Assembly (NCBI RefSeq): GCF_905171775.1
Contig: NC_053489.1
Coordinates: 393,507,983-393,571,982 of the forward strand
Direction of reading: 5' to 3'
DNA from: Rana temporaria
Lineage: Eukaryota; Chordata; Amphibia; Anura; Ranidae
DNA length: 64,000 bases
Shown: one piece after another, positions 11,230 to 22,084 of the stretch
Layout: every line of letters begins with the position of its first letter
Position numbering within the stretch: the stretch's first letter is position 1
Translations under genes and position numbers: made by a program
Notes under the pieces: generated by a model
Database searches by the model: none
What the model saw: only the letters and a program-made list of their open reading frames with translations
Told to the model about the DNA's origin: nothing

Positions 11230-11575
11230 TCAATCCCTCCCCAGCACATCTATAAGATTCCTAATTTTTTGTTCCAGATTTCGCTCTTTATTTATAATAT
11301 TCTCGAGGGCGAGGTTTGTTTCCTCTATTTCTGCCATGCAGGAATTTATCTCCCCAATTAGGACATGGGCACTGTAGGTGTCCACTCTGCCCCCAACAGC
11401 TCCGACACCTCCTGAAATTTGGGAAAAAAACAAGTATTAAAATTTAGCAGGCCTACATGTATTACCTGAAGCTGTGCTGTATGACACTGACCTGATGTGG
11501 TGGCATTTTGCAATTCCTGCACATTCGTCGAGGGTGGGGCTTGGCTCTGTGTGGGTTGGTCGGCTTCATTGCGCC
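11230..11575 (-). CDS. Harbinger Myb-like protein, exons 2 and 3
   Basis: Exon 2 is 11492-11575: its acceptor is TTTTTTTACAATCTCATAG and its donor CAG|GTCAGT. Exon 3 is 11230-11411: its acceptor is TTTTTTTCCCAAATTTCAG and it ends with TGA at 11230-11232. Exon 1 (ending 18169) leaves phase 1, exon 2 enters and leaves in phase 1, and exon 3 continues in frame with no stop. Exon 2 encodes a Pro/Gln-rich linker (RRNEADQPTQSQAPPS). Exon 3 encodes a predicted coiled coil (EINSCMAEIEETNLALENI, EQKIRNLIDVLGRD), likely for dimerisation or for binding the transposase. The tail matches the usual organisation of Myb-like partners of Harbinger transposases (DNA-binding head, coiled-coil tail). Exon and intron structure is inferred from splice signals only. 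Confidence 0.75.
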
Positions 11576-11928
11576 CTATGAGATTGTAAAAAAAGGGATA
11601 CATACATCAAAAAGATTAGAGGCCTGAAAGAGGAATATCAATCATTATTTTTAAAAAGTGTGGTACAATTGTCTGTTTTTACAATCCTTCTAAGCTTAAC
11701 ACAGGATTTTATCCATTACCAAAGCTGCTGCATTTCTCTATATTTGGCCAAGTTTCCTACATGGAAAAACAACAAGTATACCTCTGTGTGACACCCTAAC
11801 TAGGTTGTTCTTGTGACCAACACTCAGTGCCGATCCTGACCTCCCTGGGGCCAGAAGCAAAATGACATAGCACATTAAAAATGAGAAGTGGGGGGCGCTG
11901 ACGACAGTGACATGTCACATTAAAGAAA

Positions 11929-12285
11929 AAAGGATTTTTGTACTCACCGTAAAATCCATTTCTCTGAGTTCATAGACGGACACAGCCTTCATTGACCTTA
12001 GGGTTATGCTTCTTCCTACCAGGAGATTTAGGCAGAATTCTACAGCACTTAAGGTGTTAAAAACTTTCCTTCATGCCGCTCCTCCCAGGGGGCGTGGCTC
12101 CCCCAGGCATAACCCACACTCTGCTCTAGCAGCTTCAGTTCGTAAAAAGCAGTACAAACCAAGGAGGGGTGGGTGCTGTGTCCGTCTATGAACTCAGAGA
12201 AATGGATTTTACGGTGAGTACAAAAATCCTTTTTTCTCTTTCGTTCATAGACGGACACAGCCTTCATTGACCTTAGGGACGTCCC
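11929..12285. repeat. DIRS copy 1 left inverted terminal repeat and inner complementary copy
   Basis: The segment at 11929-11988 recurs inverted at 12178-12236 (AAAATCCATTTCTCTGAGTT against its complement). A further direct copy of TTCATAGACGGACACAGCC starts at about 12243. The same motif is inverted at the far end of the element (17598-17617). Confidence 0.85.
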
Positions 12286-12386
12286 CAAGCAGTGTCAAAA
12301 AAATTCGAGGGGTGGGAAAAACAACACAGCAAAAACAGGTTACACCCCAAACAAAACCGGAGTTACTCAACGGAGGAACTCCAACC

Positions 12387-13010
12387 TTAAACTGCCGCCT
12401 GTAACACCCTGCGGCCGAAGGAGGCATCAGAAGATGCACACACATCCACCTTGTAAGACTTAGAAAAAGTGTGGAACGACGACCAGGTCGCTGCCATACA
12501 CCCCTGTAACACAGAGGCATGATGCCAGAAAGCCCAAGAGGCCCCGATCGCCCTGGTCGAATGCGCCGTAACCCAAAAGGGAGGCGCCCGCCCCTTCAGG
12601 GCATAGGCCTGAAGCACAATCCGTCGGATCCACCCCGGAAAAAGGTGGCCGACGAGACTACCAGGCCCCCTGGTAGAACCAGCCAGCGACACGAACAGTG
12701 AGACCGACTTCCGGAACGGAATCGTAGCAGATAAGTACATTCGTAGGGCCCAAATCACATCCAGAGGATGTAAAGTGGCCACCTCCCTCCATTTCGGCCA
12801 AGGACATAAGGATGGAAGAACAATGTCCACACCAACGTGAAAAGCCGAAACGACCTTGGGGAGAAAAGACGGCTGCGCCGCAGCACCACCTCATCCTTAT
12901 GGATGACCAAGTAGGGAGCCTTGCAAGACAAGGCCGCCAGTTCAGACAAACACTCGTCTGATCGAGGTAATTGCTACCAGAAAAAATCACAGTGGAAATG
13001 CCCACGACGA
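12387..13010 (-). pseudogene. DIRS tyrosine recombinase, C-terminal part
   Basis: This is the catalytic domain of the integrase-like recombinase of DIRS copy 1. Segments in two frames read IHKDEVVLRRSRLFSP (about 12900) and then, from 12830, MDIVLPSLCPWPKW. The HxxR box appears as TAHSTRAIGASWAF (about 12565). The catalytic Tyr is kept in FHTFSKSYKVDVCAS (about 12455), and the frame ends SFGRRVLQAAV with a stop at 12387. A frameshift near 12840 separates the halves. The C-terminal half alone could be a complete catalytic end, but the gene as a whole is broken. Confidence 0.85.
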
Positions 13011-13361
13011 GCCATGGCCACGTGACAACGCAGACCTTCCTGGGCTGGAACCCAGAGTCAAATGCATGAAGGGCAGGTACTCTAGCACTGAGCTAAACCT
13101 GCTCCCTTCTCGTGACAGTCAACAAAAAACCTCCCGAATGTCCACAAAGGGAGCATCCAGAAGAATCAAAAGGACTAAATACAAGTCCCATGGGGGTAGT
13201 GGAGGGGCCATATGCCAGACCCCCAGAACAGACGTACGCACCAAGGAGTGCGACGCCAAGGCTCATTGAAAGTAACAGCCAGAGCAGAAAACTGACTCCC
13301 AACTGTACATAAGGCGAAAACCTGATCCACTCCCTGCTGTAAAAAACAGCAGAATCCTGGA

Positions 13362-13404
13362 CACTACGTACGTACGTACGTACGTACGTACGTACGTACG
13401 TACG
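13362..13404. repeat. (TACG)n microsatellite
   Basis: About ten TACG units lie in a row inside the DIRS element. The unit is self-complementary and each contains a CpG. Confidence 0.95.
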
Positions 13405-13557
13405 AGGGTGCCATTTCATCTCCTCACCAGAGATGCAGGCCCTCCATGTATGATGTAAATCCTACGTGAGGTAGACTACCGTGCCGGCAGCACAGTAGAG
13501 ACCACCGAGCCCAATAGGCCTCGGGCCTTCAGCCCCAGGCTCTCAACAGCCACGTCA

Positions 13558-15010
13558 CTAAGCCAGTGGCTGTAAAAACAGGGTGGAAGATTGGACCCTG
13601 TAACAGAAGATCAACCCCCAGGGGAAAATGCTAGGGGGCGTCAGCCACCAGACGCACCAGGTCCGCGTACCAGGAGCGACGCGGCCAATCTGGGGCAATC
13701 TGGATTGATAAAATACCCTCGGCTTCCACTCTGCGCAGCAGGCGAGGAAGAAGCTACCGAGGAGGGAAGGTTTAAAGCAGGCGATAGTGACCCCAAGGAG
13801 CCACCAACGCGCCTGACGGGTCAGCCCACGGGTCCCGTGACCTGGCCAAAAACATGGCACCTTCCGGTTGAGGCGGGACACTAGAAGGTCCACGCCTGGA
13901 GTGCCCCACTTTCGGCACAGATACTGAAAACCCCTATGGGTGGAGAGACCACTCTCCGTGGTCTAGCACAGTCTGACTTAGGAGTCGGCTCGCCAAGTCC
14001 GTACTCCCGGAATGCACACGGCCGATAGAGCCGGAACGGACCCTTCGGCCCACCGAAGGATGTGCGCGACCCTTGTCGCTGCAACAGAACTCTGTGTGCC
14101 TCCCTGATGGTCGACGTACGCCACAGTGTTGACGGACAGGGTCCCGAATGGTCGGCCCTGTAGATCCAGGGACCACCAGGCAAGGCAAAGCTCGATTCAG
14201 AACAACGATTGGTAGGTGGGTCGCCACCTGAGTCCAGCGCCCCAGGGCTGACTGGGTGCCCCAAAAACCCCTCCCCAACCGGAGAGGCTGGCATCCGTCG
14301 CGACCACTGTCCAGTGGCTTGGCCGAAACGACTTCCCGGCCCGAAGCACCGGAAAACGTCAGCCACCACACCAGGGACTAGTTGACTCATCCGAACCTGG
14401 TAATCCAGAGATAACGGAAGCTAGTCCCCACGTGACAACAGGTCCCTCTGTAGCACCCTGGTGTGGAATTGGGCATATGGAACCATCTCGAAAGAGGCCA
14501 CCGTCAGATCCAGAACCCTCAAGCAGAATCGCAGAGAAGACCACTACTAGGTCGACAACTGCTGCCCAGCAGATTGCAGAGTCTTAAATTTTTCCGTTTT
14601 TTTCCGAGAAAAAAACTCCCGCCCCGGCGGAATCCAGGACTAGTCCCAGGAATTCCAGTCCCAGAGACGGGACCAACACTGACTTCTGGACAAAAACAGA
14701 AGCCAGCCAAAATCCTGGAGAGTCTGACACGTGATAGACACGGCACCAAAATGCAGAGTTCTCATTAGCTCATAGGAGAATGTCGTCCAGACATCCCACG
14801 ATAAACCCCCGCTGTCACAGCCGGGCCAGTATCGGGACGAGCATCCCGGTGAAAACCCGTGGTGTCGACACCAAGTCGAGCGGGAGGGCCACAAAAAGCC
14901 CAAAATCTCTGGTGCTTAGAGCATATGGGAACATGCAGGTACGCGTTCATGACATCCAAGGACGCCAGAAAAATCCCCATCCTGAAATTTTGTACTTTAC
15001 AAAAAACAAA
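13558..15010 (-). pseudogene. DIRS reverse transcriptase / RNase H, fragmented
   Basis: Pieces in several frames match the DIRS pol order. The RT palm motif reads FLASLDVMNAYLHVPICSKH (about 14970-14920). The YLDD box is decayed to GCLDDILL followed at once by an in-frame stop (about 14800-14770). The region after RNase H reads DLLVSRLNRKVPCFW (13890-13850), matching the conserved SRLN segment of DIRS proteins. Many frameshifts separate the fragments. The first position of the YLDD box is Cys, which together with the stops makes activity impossible. Confidence 0.82.
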
Positions 15011-17430
15011 CGAGGGCCCTGAGGCCCAGGATTGGATGGACCCCGTCCACCATGGGGACTACAAACAGATCGGAGTATTACCCCTGAGACCGTTCCATCG
15101 AGGGAACTGGCACCATCACTCCCTCGATCAGAAGATCCTGGACAGAGCCAACCGGCGAACCGGAGGAAGCCAGAGGATGGAGGGAAAAAATCTGTTAGGT
15201 AGCCAAGAGAGAAAATCTATCTTGCACCGCGAGAAAACAACTTCGCAAAGCCAACGGTCGGAAAGAAGAGGCCTCAACCGAGCCGCAAAGTCACAAAGCT
15301 AGCCCCCCCCCCGACACGGGTGGGGACAGACCTACATGCGGAAGCAGTACTGTCCGCAGGCCCGTAAGGCACGTGGTGCCAGGCGCGTCACAGCCCCGCA
15401 GCGGGGGCCGTAGCACCCTGCAGACATACCCACCGTGCTGGGCGCACGAACCGCTCGGGAGAGGAGGGCACTTGCCGACGGCGAGGCTCCTTGCCCTTCC
15501 TAGCAGAGGAAGCAGCATGCTCCTACCACCCGTGGCATCCCTAGGGGTGTCAACCCGGGAGGCCCAAAAAGCCGCCCACCCTTAAAGGGGTGAGTCCACC
15601 AAGGACCCTTTGAGGATCGGTCCGAAGACCAGCATGTAAGCCACACGAGGTGGCGCAAACACCCCCACACAGGCGGAGGCCCTGGAAAGCAAGGGAAGCG
15701 CATCCAGGACTGACTCACAGACGAACTACAGACCCCGAACCAAACGTTCAGCTAGGTCCTTACAGGGCTCAGCAGCATCTTGTGCCCCCAGCTCCTGCAG
15801 CAGGAGCTACGCCCCTCTAGTCAGAGTCTGTGACACCAGAGACCGAGTCAAGACCGGTCTCAGCGGGGTCCCCACAGGCAGGAGCCCCTTCCACGGGCAA
15901 CGTGGCGGCTTTGCTCCATCCGGACACTGGAGGGTCCACAGGAGGAGAGACCCACCTACTTACAAAGGGGTCGCAAAGCATTCAGGGACTGCAAAAAAAT
16001 ATATATACTGCGGTGTAACATAAAAAGTCCAAATAAGGAACACAGTTGCAGTGCGCTGCGGTTTGCGGAACCCAAAAGGGACTGGTACATCTGGTACCTC
16101 CGCCAAAACCACAAACCGTCTAGTTACTGAGCTATAAGCTCTAACCGCAGAAAATAAGAGCTCCAATAAATTCCTTTGTCGCGTGGGTTTTTAGCCCGCA
16201 TCCACTGACACCACAGAACCAGAGCCAGACGCAATAGCCGGGCATGGTCTAATGTCAGCGGCATCCCCCGAAGCAGGCTCAGGGAGGGGGCGCTTTTTTA
16301 CCCCCCAACCAGGCACTAGCTGCTTCAGAAATAACACTCCCTCAACAGAAGTGGCAGGGGGAGGGGCATCAAGGGTTAACTCAGGCCTTAGTGGGGAGTA
16401 CAGCTGTACCTAGTACAGGCTCCAGGGCATCCCACCACCGAGTTACCCAAACTGCTAAGCAGAGAACCACCCACGGTCACCTCCCGGCTGTTCTAGTTCT
16501 GAGCATGAGGGCCCCCAGGGAACTCACCACCCCGCCTGGTGCATCGCGCTGAGAGGAGCCTGATGATGTGCTGAGAAGCCGGTTGCGCTGCCGACAGTCC
16601 CCACGGAGAGATTCGCGGTCTCTCCGAGCGCTAAAACGGCCACACGAGGCCTAACGAAAATGAAAGATGGCCGCCGTAATGCAAAAAAACGCCAAGGACC
16701 ACAAGAAAATGGCCGCCGAGATATACAAGGCGCGACTACGGCAAAATGGCGGCCGTGGCGCACTTTTTAAATTTTTTATTTTTTTTTGTAAAGGAACAGA
16801 CACAGCCAGCAGCCACAGCAGCACACAAGTCCCGCAGAGAACACTGCAGCCCCCTGCAGTGAACACACACAGCCCCAGCTAACACACAGGCCCCGGTGAT
16901 AATAAAGAGACCCCAGAAAACCCCCCCCTCACAGCCGCTACCCAAAAGGGAAGGAAAGAGAGGAATAAGGGAGAGAGGAAAGCAGGGCGACCTCCCCTGG
17001 GAAAATTCCAGCCAGACCACTTACCTGAGCAAGGGGTCACTACTTACCTGTCCTGCGACTACCGGCTGGAGGTATCCCAGACAGAACCAACGTCCGCTAA
17101 ACGGCATGGCTGACGGCCAGACACACTGTGACAAGGCCATAAAAGACCGGTCATATGTGTGCCCTAGAACCAAAGTTCCCCGGCCGCCCCTGGAGCAACG
17201 GGGCCTGTCGTGGACGTCCCAAAGCTGAGCTAAGGGCCGGCACACGCTCGAAGGCCGAACCTGGGGGGACTACAAGGGCCGAGGACTCAGCCTGTCACCC
17301 AGTCGGCTGTTGATAGAAGAATCGCAGGATTCAAAAATGCAGGAACAAAATAATAAAAAAATTGCAAGAAAAAATTGCAAGAAAAACTCCAGAGTCCAGG
17401 ACTCCAGAGAGAGCCTGACTCTCCTGTCGG
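15011..17430 (-). pseudogene. degenerate gag / 5' region of DIRS copy 1
   Basis: This lies between the RT and the right terminal repeat, where DIRS elements encode gag. Only short fragments are readable, for example PFKGGRLFGPPG near 15560. CpG-containing GC-rich sequence and a short A/T run (16765-16790) occur, with no long convincing frame. The assignment rests mainly on position. Confidence 0.5.
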
Positions 17431-17444
17431 TTAGGCAGAAAACA

Positions 17445-17620
17445 AACTGAAGCTGCTAGAGCAGGGTGTGGGTTATGCCTGGGGGAGCCACGCCCCATGG
17501 GAGGAGCGGCATGAAGGAAAGTTTTTAACACCTTAAGTGCTGTAGAATTCTGCCTAAATCTCCTGGCAGGAAGAAGCATAACCCTAAGGTCAATGAAGGC
17601 TGTGTCCGTCTATGAACGAA
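17445..17620. repeat. DIRS copy 1 right inverted terminal repeat
   Basis: This is the inverted counterpart of 11967-12135. It shares the GGTTATGCCTGGGGGAGCC segment and ends in GGCTGTGTCCGTCTATGAAC. Confidence 0.88.
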
Positions 17621-18168
17621 AGAGAAAGTTGAGAAGTGGGGGGAGGGGGTGTTCTGCTGTCGGAAATGACATCTTACATTAAATTGAGAAGCAAGGGGTG
17701 CTGACATCTTGCCTCTTCTCCCATGCAGCCAGCGAGTTGAGAAGCGGGGTGAGGGGGCGAAAATGACTTCTTACCAGGTGGGGCCTCTAGTTATTTGGGG
17801 GGCCCTTCGCAGCTTTGCGGGCCCTAAGCGGCTTGCATAGTGAGCCTATAGGGCGGATCGGCCATGCCAACCATTGTGCTACTGAGTCCATATGTGTAAC
17901 CAACTGCTGGGCTGAGCATACTCTCCTTTTACTGTATATTGACTTAAGTTGGATTATTTAAATCTAGTTAATAACACATCTACATTAAATAAAAAATTGA
18001 TCTCACATAAAAAGATCTTAAATAGAATGACCAACCAATTATTATGCCCACAAACATGAACCTTGAAACATCTATTCTTGAACTGTATATATACACAACC
18101 TGAAATAAAAAGCACATGCCGCAAAATAATAAAAACAAATACTCAGAGTACACATGAAAATTACTTAC

Positions 18169-18535
18169 GTCTTATGAGGACTCTTCGAATCCTTTCCAGC
18201 TGCTCCGGGTCTCTTCTTTTCAAGTCTGACCACCTCTTCCTCAACTGATCCCTTGACCTCTGTACCCCGAATTTCTCATGGAGAGTCCTCCGTACCTTCT
18301 CCATGATCTGGCCCTTTAGCTTCTTGGTTTTCTTGTAAGGCCCTATTAGACAATCATAGTTCTCCTCTTCAACAATGGCAACCATCTCCACCATCTCATC
18401 AAAGGTCATTCTGGTGGCTTGTTTCATGCTCCTGCTCCTGCTCCTGGTGTGTGCCTGGCCTCTCTCCTTACTTGTGGTTGCAGCTTCCTGTCTCTCCTGA
18501 GTCTCCTCCATTATGTCTTCTTCAGTGAAGTGCAT
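18169..18535 (-). CDS. Harbinger Myb/SANT-like protein, exon 1
   Basis: This exon encodes the DNA-binding head of the accessory protein that PIF/Harbinger elements use to bring the transposase to the element ends. I chose the ATG at 18535 (MHFTEEDIMEETQER); an in-frame ATG at 18610 is also possible. A Ser/Arg-rich linker (HTRSRSRSMK) is followed by the Myb/SANT-like domain: MTFDEMVEMVAIVEEENYD, a KTKKLKGQIMEKVRRTL helix, and SRDQLRKRWSDLKRRDPEQL as the recognition helix. The exon ends at 18169 with a strong donor (GTAAGT at 18168-18163) in phase 1, which joins exon 2 at 11575 in frame. A TATA-like motif (TTTATAC, complement of 18616-18622) lies about 85 bp upstream. There are no stops or frameshifts, unlike every other transposase here. 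A domesticated host gene of the NAIF1 type is an alternative, but the adjacent transposase exon favours an element gene. Confidence 0.78.
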
Positions 18536-18902
18536 TGACCGACCGAAAAGGGGCGTGCCAATTACTAGAACGATCGTCATAGGCAGGGATACGTGCAGAG
18601 CTTCCCGCATGCGCAGTGTATAAAGGGCTATTGTGTGAGTTAGAACGTCGTTCGCAGTCGGTAGAAAACGTCGGGAAAACGATCGTGCAGTACGACGATA
18701 CGAAACTTGATTTTTGGACTTTATGATCAGTGGATGAGTTTGTGGGTTAGATATGGGGAGAAAGCTAAGGCTTGACTGACATTATTTTTTTGGGCTGAAT
18801 TTTGACTTGCAGAAATAATGGAGGCCTTCAGAGAACAGGAGTTCTTCACAGTATTTGTTCAAAGGGGGCCCCGGATGGCAACCCCCCTTTTTTCTAGAAT
18901 TT

Positions 18903-19130
18903 TTATTTCCCAAAAGAATAAATTATTGAGCCAAGATCTGGCATTGTAATGGCCCCCCCACCCCTAAAATAATCGACATATTGTTGCCACAGAGCACGTG
19001 CACTTTGGGGGGCCAAGCCTGTATGGACAGTCTCACGGGCCACCACCACTGGAACATCAGTGGCCTCATCAGGCACAAGTGTCATGTAGTTTGTTGAGGG
19101 TCTCTTTAGGAAATTGTGCAATATGCAGGA
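18903..19130 (-). pseudogene. Harbinger transposase, last exon only
   Basis: The frame reads VILCSCILHNFLKRPSTNYM, the C-terminal signature of HARBI1-like DDE nucleases (CxxLHNFL). It then reads WQQYVDYFRGGGAI and ends IIYSFGK with a stop at 18903-18905. Upstream in the same frame is a TAG about 15 bp before the VILCS codons. A possible acceptor (GTAGAATCAG) lies just before them, so this is likely a terminal exon. The catalytic exons are not found upstream on the minus strand (19130-20160), where a hAT-N element and other repeats sit. The transposase is therefore truncated here and the Harbinger element is non-autonomous or damaged. Confidence 0.75.
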
Positions 19131-19237
19131 GCAAAGTATGACATGGTTCTGATTCTACTTAAGAAACCTACAGTCCTTATCTTGTTTGCAACGCATGTAT
19201 ACTGCTGTTCAAAGTATCTAGGGCCAAAAGTTCTTGT

Positions 19238-19528
19238 CAGGGCCGATCCTCACTATAGGCTCACTATGCAAGCCGCTTAGGGCCCCGCAAAGCTGCAAAG
19301 GGCCCCCCAAATTACTAGAGACCCCGCCTGGTGAGAAGTCATTTTCGCCCCCTCACCCCGCTTCTAAACTTGCTGGCTGAGTCATTTCAGACAGCAGAAC
19401 ACCCCCTCCCCCCGCTTCTCAACTTTCAACTTTGTGACATGTCACTGTCGTCAGCGCCCCCCCGATTCTCATTTATAATGTGCCATGTCATTTTGCTTAG
19501 GGCCCCAGGGAGGTCAGGATCGGCACTG
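19238..19528. mobile_element. non-autonomous hAT element, copy 2 (intact)
   Basis: It starts CAGGGCCGATCCTCAC and ends GGTCAGGATCGGCACTG. The 8-bp flanks GTTCTTGT (19230-19237) and GGTCTTGT (19529-19536) match at seven positions. It is about 290 bp, inverted relative to copy 1, and lacks the DIRS insertion, so it serves as the empty-site reference. It contains no coding capacity. Confidence 0.88.
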
Positions 19529-19539
19529 GGTCTTGTAAT

Positions 19540-20166
19540 GACCTGGGGGGAGTGGTGGCAGGGAAACTCATGCTATTTTTTTCAATGATTTTTATCCATA
19601 TTGCAGGGACCAAACATTACATTAAAGCCGCAAGCAGTATTAAATTACTTTTTTCTGAGAGTATTCTCATGTTGTGGAGGGACATTTCTAAACACGTGCC
19701 ACTACTATAGACACCCAGCAGGTACCATATTTAAAGGAATTTTTTTTTTCACTTTAAGCATCATTAAAATTGCTGCTCAAGAAAAAACTACAGTTTTTTT
19801 TATTTATTTTTTTCCATTGATACATGTTCCCTGGGGCAAGACCCGGGTTCTCAAAGACGTTTTCCAACAATAACTTGCATATTGGGCTTTAAAATGAGCA
19901 CTTTTGAATTCGAACGTTCGAGTCCCATAGACTTCAATGGGGTTCTAAATGTTCGCGCGAACGGTCGGTCTGTTCGAACGTTCTGGTGCGAACCGAACGT
20001 GGGTATGTTCGGCTCATCCCTATTGACAAGCATAACTACCACTTTTGGGTGGAATTCTGCGTTAAGTTATATTACCTGACCACTTGTATAGAGGCAACTA
20101 TTACAGTACCCTGTTTTTGATACAATTGGTTGTTTTTTGTGATACACAAGATACAATGGGGGTCCA
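19540..20166. other. repeat-derived sequence with a TTCGAACG-rich block
   Basis: There is no gene. The segment 19605-19860 is AT-rich with long T runs. The block 19900-20030 is dense in GAACGTTCG-type palindromes and ends in GTTCGGCTCATCCCTA, which resembles a hAT-type end. I could not find its partner. Confidence 0.4.
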
Positions 20167-20170
20167 TTAA

Positions 20171-20780
20171 CCACTTGCTTACTGGGAACTTAAACCCTCC
20201 TCCTGCCCAGACCAATTTTCAGCTTTCAGCGCTGATGCACTTTGAATGACAATTTGCGCGGTCATACAACACTGTACCCAAATGAATCATTTTTTTCCAC
20301 ACAAATAGAGCTTCCTTTTGGTGGTATTTGATCACCTCAGGGGTTTTTATTTTTTGCTAAACAAACAAAAAAAGATGGAAAAAAAAAGAAATCATGTTTT
20401 ATATTTTGTTACATTTTTCTGCAAACAGGTAATTTTTCTCCTTCATTGATATGCACTGATGAGGCGATACTAATGGGCACTGATAGGCTGCACTGGTGGG
20501 CACTGATAGGCTGCCCTGGTGGGCACTGATAAGGCGGCACTGATAGGCACAGATAGATGGCACTGGTAGGTGACACTGATAGGTGACAATGATGGGCAGC
20601 ACTTATGAGGCACTTATTAGTGACTTTGAGAGGTGGCACTGTGGGCACTGATAGGCACTGGTAGGTACTGTTGTGCACTGACAGGTGGTACACATGGGCA
20701 CAGATGAGCTGTCCGCAGCTCTCCCTGATTGACACCGATGTCCCTCTGTCTTCTGCCGAGGACGTCTTTTTTTTACATGC
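20171..20780 (-). mobile_element. piggyBac-type MITE, truncated, minus orientation
   Basis: TTAA at 20167-20170 is followed by CCACTTGCTTACTGGG. This is the complement of the 3' end shared by the elements at 28038, 29841 and 47956 (CCAGTAAGCAAGTGG, CAAATACCACCAAAAG, GAAAGCTGAAAATTGGTCTG). Beyond it, 20460-20710 holds the degenerate minisatellite (GGCACTGATAGG type) also found in the family. The other TTAA end is not recognisable, so the right limit is approximate. Confidence 0.78.
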
Positions 20781-21252
20781 CAACACTGCACCAGAGGGAG
20801 ATAGTTCTGTAAATGAATGTAAACAGAAATATTGTGTAATTTTAAAAACATTCTAGCATGCTTTAATTCACAGAATGACCTCTCTCTGGTGAAATGTTAC
20901 AATTTATCTTCATTCCTGAGCTCAGGCTCAGGGTAGACATTTTTAAACTGATACATTGTGTACTTTTAATTTACTGGCCAGTGCAGAGCTCCACTCACTG
21001 GCTGCCTACACCAGGTGAATTAGTGAATTGACTTTAATGATTTGTCTAATTTGTTTGAGGCATTTACCTCACATTTGATATTTTACTTTGATGAATTGAC
21101 TCTTTCATTATATCATGCAATATTTCTGAAAAAATAGTCAGGGGACCTTCATATCAGGGACTCAGGCGGAGTCCTTTACTGAATTCTCTTTAGGGGATTT
21201 GTAAAGGCATATTTAAGATAAAAGCCTTCTATGTGCAGCAGCCCCCCAATAG
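20781..21252. other. no recognisable feature
   Basis: This is AT-rich sequence with no gene, terminal repeats or tandem array that I can support. An AATGTAAACAG segment near 20816 recalls the TGTAAACA motif of the neighbouring piggyBac-type family, so the truncated element may extend this far. Confidence 0.3.
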
Positions 21253-21256
21253 TTAA

Positions 21257-21774
21257 AGCGGGGGTTCACCCTTAGAGGGCACTTTTCCCCCTTAGATTCC
21301 TGCTCGTTATTACTAGGGGAATCGGCTATTTATTTTAAAATATGTGCAGTACTTACCCGTTTACGAGACGCATCCTCTCCGTCGCTTCCGGGTATGGGCT
21401 TCGGGAATGGGCGTTCCTTCTTGATTGACAGGTTTCCGAGAGGCTTCCGACGGTCGCATCCATCGCGTCACGATTTTCCGAAAGAAGCCGAACGTCGGTG
21501 CGCAGGCGCAGTATAGAGCCGCACCGACGTTCGGCTTCTTTCGGTTACGAGTGACGCGACGGATGCGACCGTCGGAAGCCTCTCGGAAGGCTGTCACTCA
21601 AGAAGGAACGCCCGCTCCCGAAGACCCATACCCGGAAGCGACGGAAGAAGATGCAGCTCGAAAACGGGTAAGTACTGCACATATTTTAATATAAATAGCC
21701 GATTCCCCTAGACCGAACGAGCAGGAAGCTAAGGGGAGATTTTTTTTTTTTTTTTAAATGGGTGAACTCCCGCT
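21257..21774. repeat. T2/Kolobok-like MITE, copy 2
   Basis: TTAA flanks at 21253-21256 and 21775-21778. Ends are AGCGGGGGTTCACCC and GGGTGAACTCCCGCT. The interior is a long foldback (CTTCCGACGGTCGCATCC against its complement). ACTTACC at 21351-21357 and GGTAAGT at 21667-21673 are inverted copies, each about 100 bp from an end. Confidence 0.9.
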
Positions 21775-22084
21775 TTAACTGAGCCCCATCTTGATCCAGC
21801 GAAGTTGCACGAGAGACTCGACTGCCCAGGACTCTCCCTACTCACTGGCTGAGACAGCAGCAAAATACCATTGGGGGGTGGGGATGGGCCACGATTCAGT
21901 GTCTGAATGGACACAGGGAGCTGTGGTTCGGCTCAGGTGCCCCCATAACAGGCAGCTTGCTGTGGGGGGCACTCAACCGGAGGGAGGGGCCAGGAGCACC
22001 GAAGAGGGACCCACGAAGAGGAGCAAATAAGTATGACTTGTTTGTTATTTTTAACAAAAAAAAAAAACCTGAGACTTTAGTATC

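Larger units (their letters stand above)
11928..17632 (-). mobile_element. DIRS-type retrotransposon, copy 1 (degenerate)
   Basis: This is a tyrosine-recombinase retrotransposon read on the minus strand in the order gag region, reverse transcriptase/RNase H, recombinase. It has inverted terminal repeats (about 11967-12135 and 17445-17617, sharing TTCATAGACGGACACAGCC and TTCATGCCGCTCCTCCCA). A second inverted copy next to the left end (12170-12285) makes the left 300 bp a palindrome and may be the internal complementary region of DIRS elements. There are no LTRs and no target duplication. The intact hAT-N copy at 19238 shows the unoccupied sequence (CACAAAGTTGAAAGTTGAGAA on the complementary strand). 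Many stops and frameshifts show it is dead. Confidence 0.88.
11825..17866. mobile_element. non-autonomous hAT element, copy 1, split by DIRS
   Basis: The left end CAGTGCCGATCCTGACC starts at 11825 and the right end GGATCGGCCATG stops at 17866. The flanking 8-mers are CCAACACT (11817-11824) and CCAACCAT (17867-17874), an 8-bp duplication with two differences, as in hAT elements. Only about 100 bp on the left and 235 bp on the right belong to it; the rest is the DIRS insertion. An uninterrupted inverted copy is at 19238-19528. The whole assembly lies in intron 1 of the Harbinger Myb-like gene. Confidence 0.85.

Noticed and set aside
12006..17245. Many plus-strand frames across the first DIRS element
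   Set aside because: Antisense to a minus-strand retrotransposon; GC-rich sequence with few stops by chance.
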